DNA of 64,000 nucleotides from Actinomadura viridilutea (GCA_003001795.1 PVNI01000004.1:248001-312000); one strand, 5' to 3'. Shown: positions 44,969 through 53,096, counted from the first letter of the stretch. Made by a program: numbers and translations. Notes: a model not told the origin generated them from the sequence alone.

Positions 44969-45466
44969 ATGAGACCCGTCACCGAGCGCGATCTTCGCGC
45001 GTCCTTCGTCAACTGCTCCAAGGGCGAGGCCAAGCGGCTGGGCCTGCCCAAGGACTTCGCCGAGCTGCCCTGGGAGGACCTGGACTTCCTGGGATGGCGA
45101 GATCCGGGCGCCCCCGAACGCGCCTACCTGGTCACCCACCGTGACGACGAGCTCCTCGGCATCGCCCTGCGCGTCACCGCCGGCTCGTCCCGCGGCTTCA
45201 CGTCCCGCAGCATGTGCTCGCTGTGCCTGACCACGCGCACCAGCGGCGGGGTGGCCCTGATGACGGCCCGCCGCACCGGTGAGGCAGGACGCCAGGGCAA
45301 CTCGGTGGGGCAGTACCTGTGCAGCGACCTCGACTGCTCGCTGTACGTGCGCGGGAAGAAGACGTCGGTCGCAGGCGGCGGTCCCGACGAGACCCTCACC
45401 TTGGAGGAGAAGATCGCTCGCATCCAGGCCAACCTGAACGCGTTCGTCGAGAAAGTGACCCGCTGA
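44969..45466 (+). CDS. FBP-domain protein (FusB-like EF-G-binding zinc finger)
   Basis: The 165-residue protein matches actinobacterial FBP-domain proteins. A helical N-terminal half (MRPVTERDLRASFVNCSKGE) is followed by a four-cysteine zinc finger, C83-x2-C86 (CSLC) and C118-x4-C123 (CSDLDC), and a C-terminal helix (LTLEEKIARIQANLNAFVEK). FusB-type proteins bind elongation factor G and free it from the ribosome when fusidic acid stalls it. Actinobacterial versions are common and usually of unknown trigger, so drug resistance should not be assumed. It stands alone, with no co-directional partner close by, and probably has a leaderless mRNA. Confidence 0.85.
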   Translation: MRPVTERDLRASFVNCSKGEAKRLGLPKDFAELPWEDLDFLGWRDPGAPERAYLVTHRDDELLGIALRVTAGSSRGFTSRSMCSLCLTTRTSGGVALMTARRTGEAGRQGNSVGQYLCSDLDCSLYVRGKKTSVAGGGPDETLTLEEKIARIQANLNAFVEKVTR

Positions 45467-45814
45467 CCACCCCTCTCCGCTTTGCGACCTCACGAAACGG
45501 TGGACGCGGTGCACCGCGCGAGCTGTGGTCGGCCGCAGGCGGTGCAGTCACAAGGCGGTCTCGCAACAGAGCCGCGTCGGCAGGGCGTTGACACCGACAG
45601 ACACCGATCAGCGACACGGTGGCCGTCCAACTCCAACCAGTAGACGACGGCGAGCGCCCCCGGCCGTCGTGCACCTTCACCTGCCGTTCGGCGCCCCGCA
45701 AAAGGCGTCCCCGCAAGGCGATCCGGCGGGGCGGAGCGCCGACGGCACGGCGAGGCCGCCCGCTTCCACACACCGACACATCGGGTTGACCAGCAAAAAT
45801 CCGGTGACCACCCC
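45467..45814. other. intergenic region, nothing recognised
   Basis: About 350 bp between the FBP gene and the fructose operon promoter. No coding frame has convincing codon bias, and no strong hairpin was noticed right after the FBP stop. Confidence 0.4.
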
Positions 45815-45844
45815 TTGACGTAGCCAGACATCCAGGCGTAAAAA
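45815..45844 (+). promoter_or_regulatory. putative fru operon promoter
   Basis: TTGACG (45815-45820) and TAAAAA (45839-45844) lie 18 bp apart, about 50 bp ahead of fruK. Confidence 0.55.
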
Positions 45845-45853
45845 CAACGAAAC

Positions 45854-45879
45854 CCACAAGAATCTGTGGTGAAACCACA
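45854..45879 (+). promoter_or_regulatory. probable operator with three CCACA/TGTGG half-sites
   Basis: CCACA (45854-45858), TGTGGT (45865-45870) and ACCACA (45874-45879) form two overlapping inverted repeats just downstream of the promoter. This is a suitable repressor site for a fructose-1-phosphate-sensing regulator. No regulator gene is in the window. Confidence 0.5.
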
Positions 45880-45895
45880 TGAAAGCGGGGCGCCT

Positions 45896-46846
45896 GTGAT
45901 CGTGACCGTGACGGCCAATCCGAGCGTGGACCGCACCGTCGAGGTCGACGCCTTGGCGCGCGGCACGGTGATCCGCGCTCGCGCCGCGCACGTCGATCCG
46001 GGCGGCAAGGGCGTCAACGTGTCGCGGGCGCTGGCGGCGCTCGGCCACAAGACCCGCGCGGTGCTGCCGTCCGGCGGTGCCGAAGGGCGGCAGCTCGCCG
46101 ACCTGCTGGCCGCCGACGGGATCGAGCTGGTGCTGGTCCCGATCCGCGGCGCGGTGCGGGCCAACGTCAGCGTGGTGGAGCCGGACGGCACCGTGACCAA
46201 GCTCAACGAGCCCGGCCCGTACCTGGTGCCCGACGAGTCGGCCGCGGTCGCCGAGGCCGTCCGCACCGCGGCGGCCCAGGCGGACTGGGTCGTCCTCGCC
46301 GGGAGCCTGCCCCCGGGCGTCCCCGAGGACTTCTACGCGCGGCTGGCCGAGACGCTGCGGCGCGGCGGCACACGCGTCGCGATCGACTCCAGCGGGCCCG
46401 CGTTCGCCTCGGCGCTCACGGCCCGCCCGCACCTGGTCAAGCCCAACCGCGAGGAACTGGCCGAGGCCGCCGGCATGCCCGTCGCCACCCTGGGCGACGC
46501 CGTCGCCGCGGCGGGCGTGCTGCGCGCCCGCGGCGCGGACGCGGTGCTGGCCAGCCTGGGCGCGGACGGGGCGCTGCTCGTGGACGACGGCGGCGCCGTG
46601 CACGGCGAGGCGCCCGTGCCCGTGCCGCGCAGCACGGTGGGGGCCGGGGACGCGCTGCTCGCCGGCTTCCTCGCCGCCGGCGGGTGCGGCGCCCGCGCGC
46701 TGGCCGAAGGGCTGGCCTGGGCCGCGGCCGCCACCGGTCTGCCCGGCAGCCGCATGCCCGCCCCCGCCGACCTGGACCGCACCGCCGTACGACTGCACGA
46801 CACCGTCGAGACGGGCCGTGCCCTGAGGGAACGGGATCCGGCATGA
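45896..46846 (+). CDS. fruK: 1-phosphofructokinase
   Basis: FruK phosphorylates fructose-1-phosphate to fructose-1,6-bisphosphate with ATP after PTS uptake. The 316-residue protein is a PfkB/ribokinase-fold enzyme: N-terminal VTVTANPSVDRTVEV, substrate region DPGGKGVNVSRALAALG, LAGSLPPGVP, KPNREEL, and the catalytic-base and anion-hole motif STVGAGDALLAGF. GTG 45896 was chosen because homology begins there and GCGGGG lies upstream. A GTG 30 bp earlier would place codons inside the operator-like repeats. The stop overlaps the EIIA start (ATGA). Confidence 0.93.
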   Translation: MIVTVTANPSVDRTVEVDALARGTVIRARAAHVDPGGKGVNVSRALAALGHKTRAVLPSGGAEGRQLADLLAADGIELVLVPIRGAVRANVSVVEPDGTVTKLNEPGPYLVPDESAAVAEAVRTAAAQADWVVLAGSLPPGVPEDFYARLAETLRRGGTRVAIDSSGPAFASALTARPHLVKPNREELAEAAGMPVATLGDAVAAAGVLRARGADAVLASLGADGALLVDDGGAVHGEAPVPVPRSTVGAGDALLAGFLAAGGCGARALAEGLAWAAAATGLPGSRMPAPADLDRTAVRLHDTVETGRALRERDPA

Positions 46847-47295
46847 CCGAACTGATCACACCCGACCTGGTGGACCTCGACCTGAAGGCCGCCGACCGGC
46901 ACGAGGCCGCCCGCGCCCTGGCCGCCCGGCTCGCCGCCGCGGGCCGCGTGACCGACGTGGAGGGCTTCCTGGCCGACGTGCGGGCCCGCGAGGAGCAGAT
47001 GCCCACCGGCATCGAGGGCGGCATCGGCATTCCGCACGCCCGCTCGGCGCACGTCACCGCGCCCAGCCTGGCGTTCGGGCGCAGCGCGGACGGCGTCGAC
47101 TTCGGCGCCGCCGACGGCCCCGCCCACCTGATCTTCCTGATCGCCGCTCCCGAAGGCGGCGGTCCGGAGCACATGACGATCCTGGCGGCGCTGGCCCGCC
47201 GCCTGGTGCACGAGTCGTTCAAGCGGTCGCTCGCCACCGCCCCCGCCCCGGGCGCCGTGGTCGACCTCATCAACCGGGAGGTGATCGGGACGTGA
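46843..47295 (+). CDS. fructose PTS EIIA component
   Basis: This cytoplasmic PTS EIIA domain of the fructose/mannitol class has 150 residues. It takes phosphate from HPr on His65 (GIGIPHARS at 60-68) and passes it to EIIB. The VRAREEQMPTGIEGGIGIPH block and the C-terminal HMTILAALARRL match the family. Here EIIA is a separate polypeptide, while EIIB and EIIC are fused in the next gene. Start and stop overlap both neighbours by 4 nt, showing tight coupling. Confidence 0.93.
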   Translation: MTELITPDLVDLDLKAADRHEAARALAARLAAAGRVTDVEGFLADVRAREEQMPTGIEGGIGIPHARSAHVTAPSLAFGRSADGVDFGAADGPAHLIFLIAAPEGGGPEHMTILAALARRLVHESFKRSLATAPAPGAVVDLINREVIGT

Positions 47296-48824
47296 ACATC
47301 GTCGCCGTCACGTCATGCCCGACGGGCATCGCCCACACCTACATGGCCGCCGAGGCGCTGGAGCAGGCGGCCCGCGACGCGGGCCACGCCCTCAGCGTGG
47401 AGACGCAGGGCGCGGCGGGCGCCGAGCCCCTCGACCCGGCGGTCATCGCCGCCGCCGACGCGGTGATCTTCGCCGCGGACGTGGAGGTGCGCGACCGCGA
47501 GCGGTTCGCGGGCAAGCCGACGGTGACGGCCCCGGTCAAGCGCGCCATCCAGGACGCGGCGGGGCTGGTCGCCGAGGCGGTCCGGGCGGCCGAGGAACGT
47601 TCCGACACCGCACCGGCGCCCAGCGGGGAGACCGCGCCGCTCGACACCGCCCCGGCCCCCGCCACCAAGGTCACCGAGGGGGCGGGCCTCGGCGCCCGGC
47701 TGCGCCAGTGGCTGATGACGGGCGTCAGCTACATGATCCCGTTCGTGGCCGCGGGCGGCATCCTCATCGCGCTCGCCTTCATGCTCGGCGGCGCGGAGGT
47801 GGCCGCCAAGGTCAACGGCGGCACGTTCCAGGGCCGCACCTACGAGGAGATCACCGATCTGTCCGCGCTGGTCGAGCAGGCCGGGTACGCGGGCGTGCTG
47901 TTCAAGATCGGCGCGATCGCGTTCTCCATGCTGGTGCCGATCCTGTCCGGCTTCATCGCCTACGCGATGGCCGACCGGCCGGGCATCGCGCCCGGCGTGG
48001 TCGGCGGGCTGCTGGCCGACGCGATCGGCGCCGGGTTCCTCGGCGGCCTGGTCACCGGCCTGGCGGCGGGCGCCCTGGTCATGGCGATCAGCAGGGTGAA
48101 GGTGCCGCGCGCGCTGGCCGGGATCATGCCGGTCGTGGTGATCCCGCTGGTGTCCTGCCTGGTCATCGGGGCACTGGTGATCATCGTGATCGGGCAGCCG
48201 ATCGCGTCGGCGCAGCAGGCCATGACCGACTGGCTGGACGGCCTGAAGGGCGCCAACGCGCTGCTGCTGGGCGCGCTGCTCGGCCTGATGATGGCGTTCG
48301 ACATGGGCGGCCCGGTGAACAAGGTCGCCTACACCTTCGGCCTGGCCGGCCTGGCCGCCGGGAACCTGACGGTGATGGCGGCGGTGATGGCCGCGGGCAT
48401 GACCCCGCCGATCGCGCTGGCGCTGGCCACGGTGCTGCGGCCGAAGCTGTTCACCCCGGCCGAGCGCAAGGCGGGCGAGGCGGCCTGGCTGCTGGGCGCC
48501 TCGTTCATCACCGAGGGCGCGATCCCGTTCGCCGCCGCCGACCCGCTGCGGGTGATCCCGTCGCTGATGGCGGGCAGCGCGGTCACGGGGGCGCTGTCGA
48601 TGCAGTTCGCCGCCACCTCGCGCGCCCCGCACGGCGGCATCTGGGTGATCGGGCTGATCGGGAAGCCCGGCCTGTACGTGGTGGCGCTCCTGGCGGGCAT
48701 CGCGGTGAGCGCGGCGTGCGTCATCGCGGCCAAGCACGTGGGGCGGGCCGTCCCGGCGGCCGCCTCCGGCGCCGCGGCGGCAGAGGCGCCGGCTCCGTCC
48801 GAGCGCGCCGCCACCGTCGCCTGA
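47292..48824 (+). CDS. fruA: fructose PTS EIIBC permease
   Basis: The 510-residue fusion starts with EIIB (about 1-105), whose phospho-accepting Cys9 lies in TSCPTGIAHTYMAAEAL. After a Pro/Ala-rich linker comes EIIC (about 135-490), with about eight to ten membrane helices beginning LMTGVSYMIPFVAAGGILIA and containing DMGGPVNKVAYTFG and EGAIPFAAADPLR. It imports and phosphorylates fructose to fructose-1-phosphate. GTG 47292 overlaps the EIIA stop (GTGA). Enzyme I is not in the window and must be encoded elsewhere. Confidence 0.94.
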   Translation: MNIVAVTSCPTGIAHTYMAAEALEQAARDAGHALSVETQGAAGAEPLDPAVIAAADAVIFAADVEVRDRERFAGKPTVTAPVKRAIQDAAGLVAEAVRAAEERSDTAPAPSGETAPLDTAPAPATKVTEGAGLGARLRQWLMTGVSYMIPFVAAGGILIALAFMLGGAEVAAKVNGGTFQGRTYEEITDLSALVEQAGYAGVLFKIGAIAFSMLVPILSGFIAYAMADRPGIAPGVVGGLLADAIGAGFLGGLVTGLAAGALVMAISRVKVPRALAGIMPVVVIPLVSCLVIGALVIIVIGQPIASAQQAMTDWLDGLKGANALLLGALLGLMMAFDMGGPVNKVAYTFGLAGLAAGNLTVMAAVMAAGMTPPIALALATVLRPKLFTPAERKAGEAAWLLGASFITEGAIPFAAADPLRVIPSLMAGSAVTGALSMQFAATSRAPHGGIWVIGLIGKPGLYVVALLAGIAVSAACVIAAKHVGRAVPAAASGAAAAEAPAPSERAATVA

Positions 48825-48837
48825 TTCCCGTCCCCCT

Positions 48838-48866
48838 GCGGGGCGCCCCTCCCTGGGGCGCCCCGC
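48838..48866 (+). terminator. hairpin between EIIBC and ptsH
   Basis: GCGGGGCGCCCC (48838-48849) and GGGGCGCCCCGC (48855-48866) form a perfect 12-bp stem with a 5-nt loop 20 bp before ptsH. It could partly terminate transcription or stabilise the upstream mRNA, so HPr may be expressed at a different level from the permease. Confidence 0.6.
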
Positions 48867-48885
48867 CCATGCGAGGAGGTGTTCC

Positions 48886-49155
48886 ATGGCCGAACGGCGC
48901 GTCCGCGTGGGATCCAAGGTGGGGCTGCACGCCCGCCCCGCCGCCGTGTTCGCCCAGGCCGCCGCGCGCCTGCCCGTCCGCGTCACGATCGCCAAGCCGG
49001 GCGGGGACGCCGTCGACGCGCGCAGCATGCTGTCGGTGCTCACGCTGGACGCGCGGCACGGCGACGAGGTCGTCCTCACCGCGCCGGACGGCGACGGCGC
49101 GGACGCCGCGCTCGACGAGCTCGCCGCGCTGGTGGCGAGCGACCTGGACCGGTGA
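48886..49155 (+). CDS. ptsH: phosphocarrier protein HPr
   Basis: HPr shuttles phosphate from Enzyme I to EIIA. The 89-residue protein has the active His15 in GLHARPAAVF and the helix-2 start ARSMLSVLTL with Ser47 at the place of regulatory Ser46. ATG 48886 follows a perfect AGGAGGTG. It lies 61 bp after EIIBC with an intervening hairpin. In actinomycetes HPr is often encoded with the fructose genes. Confidence 0.94.
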   Translation: MAERRVRVGSKVGLHARPAAVFAQAAARLPVRVTIAKPGGDAVDARSMLSVLTLDARHGDEVVLTAPDGDGADAALDELAALVASDLDR

Positions 49156-49378
49156 CCGCCCCTCGCACCCCGACCGAGGTCGGACAGCGGCCGCGCCATA
49201 GTGGCTGCGCTCCCCGTTGTCGACGACGCCGTGACCGACGTTCTCCCCGGACGCCGGCGCCGGAAAGGCGTGAAAGAACGGATTCACTGCCGCGCACCGC
49301 GCCGATAGCGTCGGCGGCGCCGACGGCCCCGCTCGGGCGGGTCGTCCGCGGGCCTCGTGTCATCGGAGGAGCGCAATC

Positions 49379-50185
49379 ATGGCCCTCACCCGACGCACCT
49401 TCCTCGCTGCGGGCGCCGCCGGTGCTGCGGGCGCCGCCCTCGGCCGTGTCCCGTCCGCCCGCGCCGCCGCCTGGGAGACGGTCATCTCCGGCTCATTCGC
49501 GAGCTACTCGACGCTCGAAGCGGCGTGGAACTACCGCTACCCCTGGGGGGCGGACCACAACGGCAGCGCCCGCATGTACGGCAGCCCGTCCGACCACAAC
49601 CACGTCTACCTGGAAGGCTCGGGCGTCCTGGTGCTCAAGGCCACCCGCATCTCCTGGGACGAGGGCAACAGCTCCGCGGACCCGCACCTGCCGATCCGCT
49701 ACCACTCGGGCGCCGTCCACGCCCGCGAGCACGTGCTGGTGAACGACCAGTTCCCCAACTGGGAGGTCAAGGGCCGGTTCCAGGCGCCGTCCGCGCGCGG
49801 CACATGGCCGGCGTTCTGGCTGACCGGCGCCGACAGCTGGCCGCCGGAGAGCGACATCCTCGAATACAAGGGCGATACGCGGAACTGGTTCAACACCTAC
49901 CGCAACGCCTCGGGCGGCTGGTCCAACACGATCGTCGACGTGTCGAATCCGGGCGCCTGGCACGAGTACCGGGCCTGGATCGCCAAGGTCAACGCCACCG
50001 ACGTGGACATCCACTACTACCTGGACGGCACGTGGGTCGGCCAACACCGAGGCGCGGGCTTCGTCGGCCACCCCATGTGGATCATCATCAACCTGCAGAT
50101 GGAGGGCTCCTCGGGCTCGCCCGGCCCGACCTCCGACACCTACTTCAGGGCACGCGACATCTACGTAGGCCGCAGCCGCGCCTGA
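49379..50185 (+). CDS. Tat-exported glycoside hydrolase family 16 enzyme
   Basis: The 268-residue protein begins with a twin-arginine signal (LTRRTFLAAG, R5-R6, then an Ala/Gly-rich h-region to about residue 30). The beta-jelly-roll body contains the GH16 active-site motif ESDILE (E157, D159, E162; ExDxxE type) within WLTGADSWPPESDILEYKG. GH16 enzymes hydrolyse beta-1,3 or beta-1,3/1,4 glucans, agars or carrageenans; the exact substrate cannot be read here. It is the last chromosomal gene before the integrative element, whose disturbed left flank begins about 100 bp downstream. It complements the GH64 enzyme at the window start as a second exported polysaccharide hydrolase. Confidence 0.88.
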   Translation: MALTRRTFLAAGAAGAAGAALGRVPSARAAAWETVISGSFASYSTLEAAWNYRYPWGADHNGSARMYGSPSDHNHVYLEGSGVLVLKATRISWDEGNSSADPHLPIRYHSGAVHAREHVLVNDQFPNWEVKGRFQAPSARGTWPAFWLTGADSWPPESDILEYKGDTRNWFNTYRNASGGWSNTIVDVSNPGAWHEYRAWIAKVNATDVDIHYYLDGTWVGQHRGAGFVGHPMWIIINLQMEGSSGSPGPTSDTYFRARDIYVGRSRA

Positions 50186-50283
50186 CCCCGCTCCGCTCCC
50201 CCACCGCCGCCGAGTGACATAAACCAAGATCAACCGGCCCGCGCAGAACTTCAGCAAGCGGCTCGCCTGAGTCGCACGGCGTG

Positions 50284-50416
50284 GCTGTACTTCGTGCTGT
50301 ACGGAGATCAGGAAGAGGCGGGGCTTTGTGTGCCGAGCGCCGGGGCCGTTCGGCGGTAGAGACGACGAAGGACCAGGTGGAAGCGGTGTCGGCCGCGACC
50401 ACGCTGGTCCTTCGTC
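50284..50416 (+). other. remnant of the right end of an earlier related integrative element
   Basis: Just outside the left att site there are two GCTGTAC repeats (50284-50290, 50296-50302), then GGAGATCAGGAAG, then a hairpin, then the tRNA fragment. The same order (two GCTGTAC repeats, GAAGATCAAAAAG, hairpin, att) occurs between int and attR at the right end (63472-63543). This indicates the int-side end of an older element whose body has been deleted. Confidence 0.55.
50364..50416. terminator. 13-bp stem hairpin next to attL
   Basis: GACGAAGGACCAG (50364-50376) and CTGGTCCTTCGTC (50404-50416) are perfectly complementary with a 27-nt loop. It sits where the right end of the element has its own hairpin and probably ended a former int transcript or the tRNA transcript. 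Confidence 0.65.
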
Positions 50417-50420
50417 CGTT

Positions 50421-50464
50421 GTGGAGCTGAGGGGATTTGAACCCCTGACCCCCTCGATGCGAAC
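50421..50464 (-). repeat. attL: 44-bp tRNA-Ala 3' fragment
   Basis: These 44 bp are identical to 63543-63586 and equal the anticodon-to-3'-end half of tRNA-Ala(CGC), without the 5' half. This is the attachment-site duplicate left by integration of the element. Confidence 0.92.
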
Positions 50465-50547
50465 TACCGGCGATCATGGGCTCTCGCAGCCAAGCCTAGG
50501 TCATGACGTGTGTCGCCGTGAGCCTGCGTGAGTCTCAGTGCGGGTGC

Positions 50548-50576
50548 GTTGCTGTACTTGTTTGCTGTACAGCAAC
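50548..50576 (+). repeat. GCTGTAC repeats near attL (likely Int or Xis arm sites)
   Basis: GTTGCTGTAC (50548-50557) and GTACAGCAAC (50567-50576) form an inverted repeat. GCTGTAC also recurs directly at 50551 and 50564, 13 bp apart. The same spacing is found beside attR, so these are good candidates for recombinase or excisionase binding. Confidence 0.6.
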
Positions 50577-50952
50577 TTCCTTTGACCAGCGACTGTACCC
50601 GCACAATCCGAGGGCAAGCAGACCCGGAGCGCTGCGAAGCGAGCACCGGAAGCCCCAAGGCAGCGCTTCGACCTCAACCAGCGCAACGCCTTGACCTCCC
50701 GCTTTTCAGGAATACCGACCATCCGACTGGCTGGGGATCGGCCAAGGTCGAACGATGGTTGAGATGCGCTGGTGGTTGGTTCTGGTGGCGACGGTTGCTG
50801 TCAACCGACGCCCATATCCAAAACCGAGCCGCCAGGGGTGCTGGACCGGGACAGGCCCGAGTAGGGCGGAGTGACTGCCTTGTAGCCCATTGTGGCCATC
50901 GAGTGCAGTGCGCGGCTGTACGTCGTATGACTTGTTGGCGAAGGGCCGCGCA

Positions 50953-52260
50953 ATGCGGGCCTGGCCGGATGGTTTCTTGATGGGAATGGTGGCGGTGCGA
51001 GTAGGGGTGCGGCGGGGGTCGCGGATCTGGCGGGTATGGCAGCGTGTCTCGTGGATGTGGCGGCGGATCTCGCGGCGATGGGCGAGGGTCTGGCGGCGGG
51101 GGTGGTCATTGGCCGCCTGGTTGTGGATGGCGGCGGCAGGCGCCGCGGCTGCGGCGGCGATCTGGTTCACCACCGGGTGGCTGTTGGACACCACCGGGCA
51201 CGAAATTGACCGCGATCCTGGGGCTTCCGGTGCCGATCGTGCCCGGGTGCGTGTGGAGGCGGTGCGCACCGGTTTGGCCGCCGGCGCGGGGGCGGGCGCC
51301 GCGGTCGGGTTGATGCTGGCGTTCCGCCGCCAGGCGCACACTGAGTATGACGCGGCCGAGCGGCGGGTCACCGAGCTGTACAACGCCGCCGCCGAGCAGC
51401 TCGCGTCGGACAAGGCTCCGGTGCGTCTCACCGCGCTGTACACGCTGGAACGGCTGGCCAACGACAATCCTCGGCACCGGCAGACGATCGTCAACATCAT
51501 CTGCGCATACCTGCGCATGCCTTACATCCCGCCCGCCGATCAGCCTGCTGACGACAGGCAGCGTCAGGCGGCTCGCCGCTACCGCGCCGCCCGCACCGGC
51601 CTCGTTCTCGTCCCCGAACCCCCGCCCAGCGTTCCCGATCCGCACGAAGAACGCGAGGTCCGCCTCACCGCACAACGCATCCTGCACACCCACTTGCAAT
51701 CCGACGCCGATGTGCCCTGGACCGGCATCACCCTCGACCTGACCCACGCCACCCTCATCGACTTCGCCCTGAACAACTGCACCGTACGCAGTGCCTCCTT
51801 CGACGGCGCGATCTTTGAGGGCACCGCCAGCTTCCACGGCGCGACCTTTGAGAACTCCACCAGCTTCCACGGCGCGACCTTCAAGCGCCCCGCCAACTTC
51901 GGCGGCGCGACCTTTGAGAGCCCCGCCAGATTCGGCGGCGCGACCTTTGAGCACTTCGCCAGCTTCAAGGGCGCGACCTTTGAAAGGCTCGCCTTTTTCG
52001 GCAGTGCGACCTTTGAGAAGCTCGTCTTTTTCGACGAAGCGACCTTCAAGCGCCCCGCCAACTTCGGCGGCGCGACCTTTGGGAGGCTCGCCTTCTTCGA
52101 CGACGCGACCTTTGAGGAGCTCGCCTTCTTCCACGGCGCGACCTTCGAGGACTTCGCCAGCTTCAAGGGCACGACCTTCAAAAGCCCTGCCAGCTTCGAC
52201 GAGGCGATCTTTAAGAGCCCTCCCAGCTTCGACGGCACCAGAGGAATCGCGCGGGATTAA
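50953..52260 (+). CDS. membrane-anchored pentapeptide-repeat protein (AICE cargo)
   Basis: The protein has about 435 residues. A basic N-terminus leads to a membrane helix (SLAAWLWMAAAGAAAAAAIW) and probably a second (around VRTGLAAGAGAGAAVGLMLA). A cytoplasmic helical part (YDAAERRVTELYNAAAEQL, then PVRLTALYTLERLANDNP) follows. From about residue 265 come roughly a dozen repeats of the form F-x-G-A-T-F with Phe spacing alternating 5 and 6 residues (an 11-residue, 33-bp period, Pentapeptide_3 style), predicted to fold as a right-handed quadrilateral beta-helix. Function is unknown; some pentapeptide proteins mimic DNA, but this membrane-anchored type is not known to. The start is uncertain: ATG 50953 lacks a strong ribosome site, and other starts lie at 50890 and about 50980. 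Confidence 0.75.
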   Translation: MRAWPDGFLMGMVAVRVGVRRGSRIWRVWQRVSWMWRRISRRWARVWRRGWSLAAWLWMAAAGAAAAAAIWFTTGWLLDTTGHEIDRDPGASGADRARVRVEAVRTGLAAGAGAGAAVGLMLAFRRQAHTEYDAAERRVTELYNAAAEQLASDKAPVRLTALYTLERLANDNPRHRQTIVNIICAYLRMPYIPPADQPADDRQRQAARRYRAARTGLVLVPEPPPSVPDPHEEREVRLTAQRILHTHLQSDADVPWTGITLDLTHATLIDFALNNCTVRSASFDGAIFEGTASFHGATFENSTSFHGATFKRPANFGGATFESPARFGGATFEHFASFKGATFERLAFFGSATFEKLVFFDEATFKRPANFGGATFGRLAFFDDATFEELAFFHGATFEDFASFKGTTFKSPASFDEAIFKSPPSFDGTRGIARD

Positions 52261-52582
52261 GCACTGGCTGCTTCTCGATGCGCCACGTTCGCAGATATCC
52301 GCCAGCCCCTCCGCCTGCCTTATCACACTGTGCCGGATAAACAACACTCAACGTCACAATGCGCGCTAGATACGACAACGCCACGACCGAGGGCACACAT
52401 CTCACCGTTCGGAAACGGCCACGCTCTCCCAGCAACCGACCGGACCCACATCGATCGCGACGTGCCCTAAGGTGCATGCCTCTCATCGGCCCGTAGACGT
52501 CGCGCTTAGGGCATGCCCTTGGACACTGGGCTGCCTGGAGTGATCACAAAGAAGGACGATTACCGACCGCCGTCAGATCGGG

Positions 52583-52651
52583 CCGGAGTGCTCATTCGCG
52601 CGAACGGCGCGCAAGGTGTGACAGACAGTATCGCGCGAATGAGCACTCCGG
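52583..52651. repeat. perfect 21-bp inverted repeat
   Basis: Arms at 52583-52603 and 52631-52651 are perfectly complementary over 21 bp around a 27-nt spacer. The outer ends read CCGGAGTGCTCATT and AATGAGCACTCCGG. It lies in non-coding DNA of the element, downstream of the pentapeptide gene. It could be a terminator, a replication or transfer signal, or a small mobile sequence. Confidence 0.85.
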
Positions 52652-52661
52652 GGCGTGGGGG

Positions 52662-52685
52662 TCTGGGGGCGGTGGAGCCCCCAGA
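52662..52685 (+). terminator. hairpin after the inverted repeat
   Basis: TCTGGGGGC (52662-52670) pairs with GCCCCCAGA (52677-52685). This is a typical compact actinomycete terminator shape. Confidence 0.55.
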
Positions 52686-52989
52686 GTCGCGCTCGCTCAA
52701 CCATCGGGTAGTGCGCTGATGAGCGTTCGGCGTCGTGAATGGGCCTGCTCTCGTCCACGGACGACCGGCCCGGCGCGGCGGGACCGGACCGGAGAGGCCG
52801 CATGCCCGGCGCGCCGGGGCGGGCGGCCGCCGGCGGCCCGCGGAGCGGGGCGCCCTTGAAGACGTAGAGAAAGTTCTCATCCAGCTCGCTGACCTGCGGG
52901 AGCCAACGGTGCTCCTCCTGGGGGAATAGCGGTCTTGCTGAACTAGGCGCAGCAGGTCGACGTGTCCTAGGCTGTCTAACCTGCATATG

Positions 52990-53017
52990 CCTAACGCGTT
53001 AGGCCTAACCCGTTGGG
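52990..53017. promoter_or_regulatory. tandem 14-bp palindromes (operator-like)
   Basis: CCTAACGCGTTAGG (52990-53003) is a perfect palindrome, directly followed by the imperfect copy CCTAACCCGTTGGG. Related CTAGG/CTAAC text lies just upstream. It looks like a dimeric-repressor operator pair, but no gene with a clear start follows within 100 bp. Confidence 0.5.
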
Positions 53018-53048
53018 CGTGTGCCGCAGATTGGGCACAGACGCAGAA

Positions 53049-53096
53049 GGGCCCCCATCCCGCTCGACTTGGCCAAGGTCTTCCGGATGGGGGCCC
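53049..53096. terminator. 12-bp stem hairpin at the end of a minus-strand ORF
   Basis: GGGCCCCCATCC (53049-53060) pairs with GGATGGGGGCCC (53085-53096) around a 24-nt loop. It lies immediately beyond the stop of the minus-strand ORF 53106-53501 and also ends the transcript that might start at the palindromes near 53000. Confidence 0.65.

Noticed and set aside
50421-50464. Second tRNA gene
   Set aside because: Only the anticodon-to-3' half is present; there is no acceptor 5' strand or D-arm, so it is an att duplicate.
51790-52240. Regular about 33-bp repeated pattern resembling a repeat array
   Set aside because: It is the coding sequence of pentapeptide repeats; there are no spacers of independent sequence, so it is not CRISPR.
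52573-52986. 137-residue minus-strand ORF in the element
   Set aside because: It spans the 21-bp inverted repeat and a terminator-like hairpin and is rich in Pro/Arg; no family resemblance.
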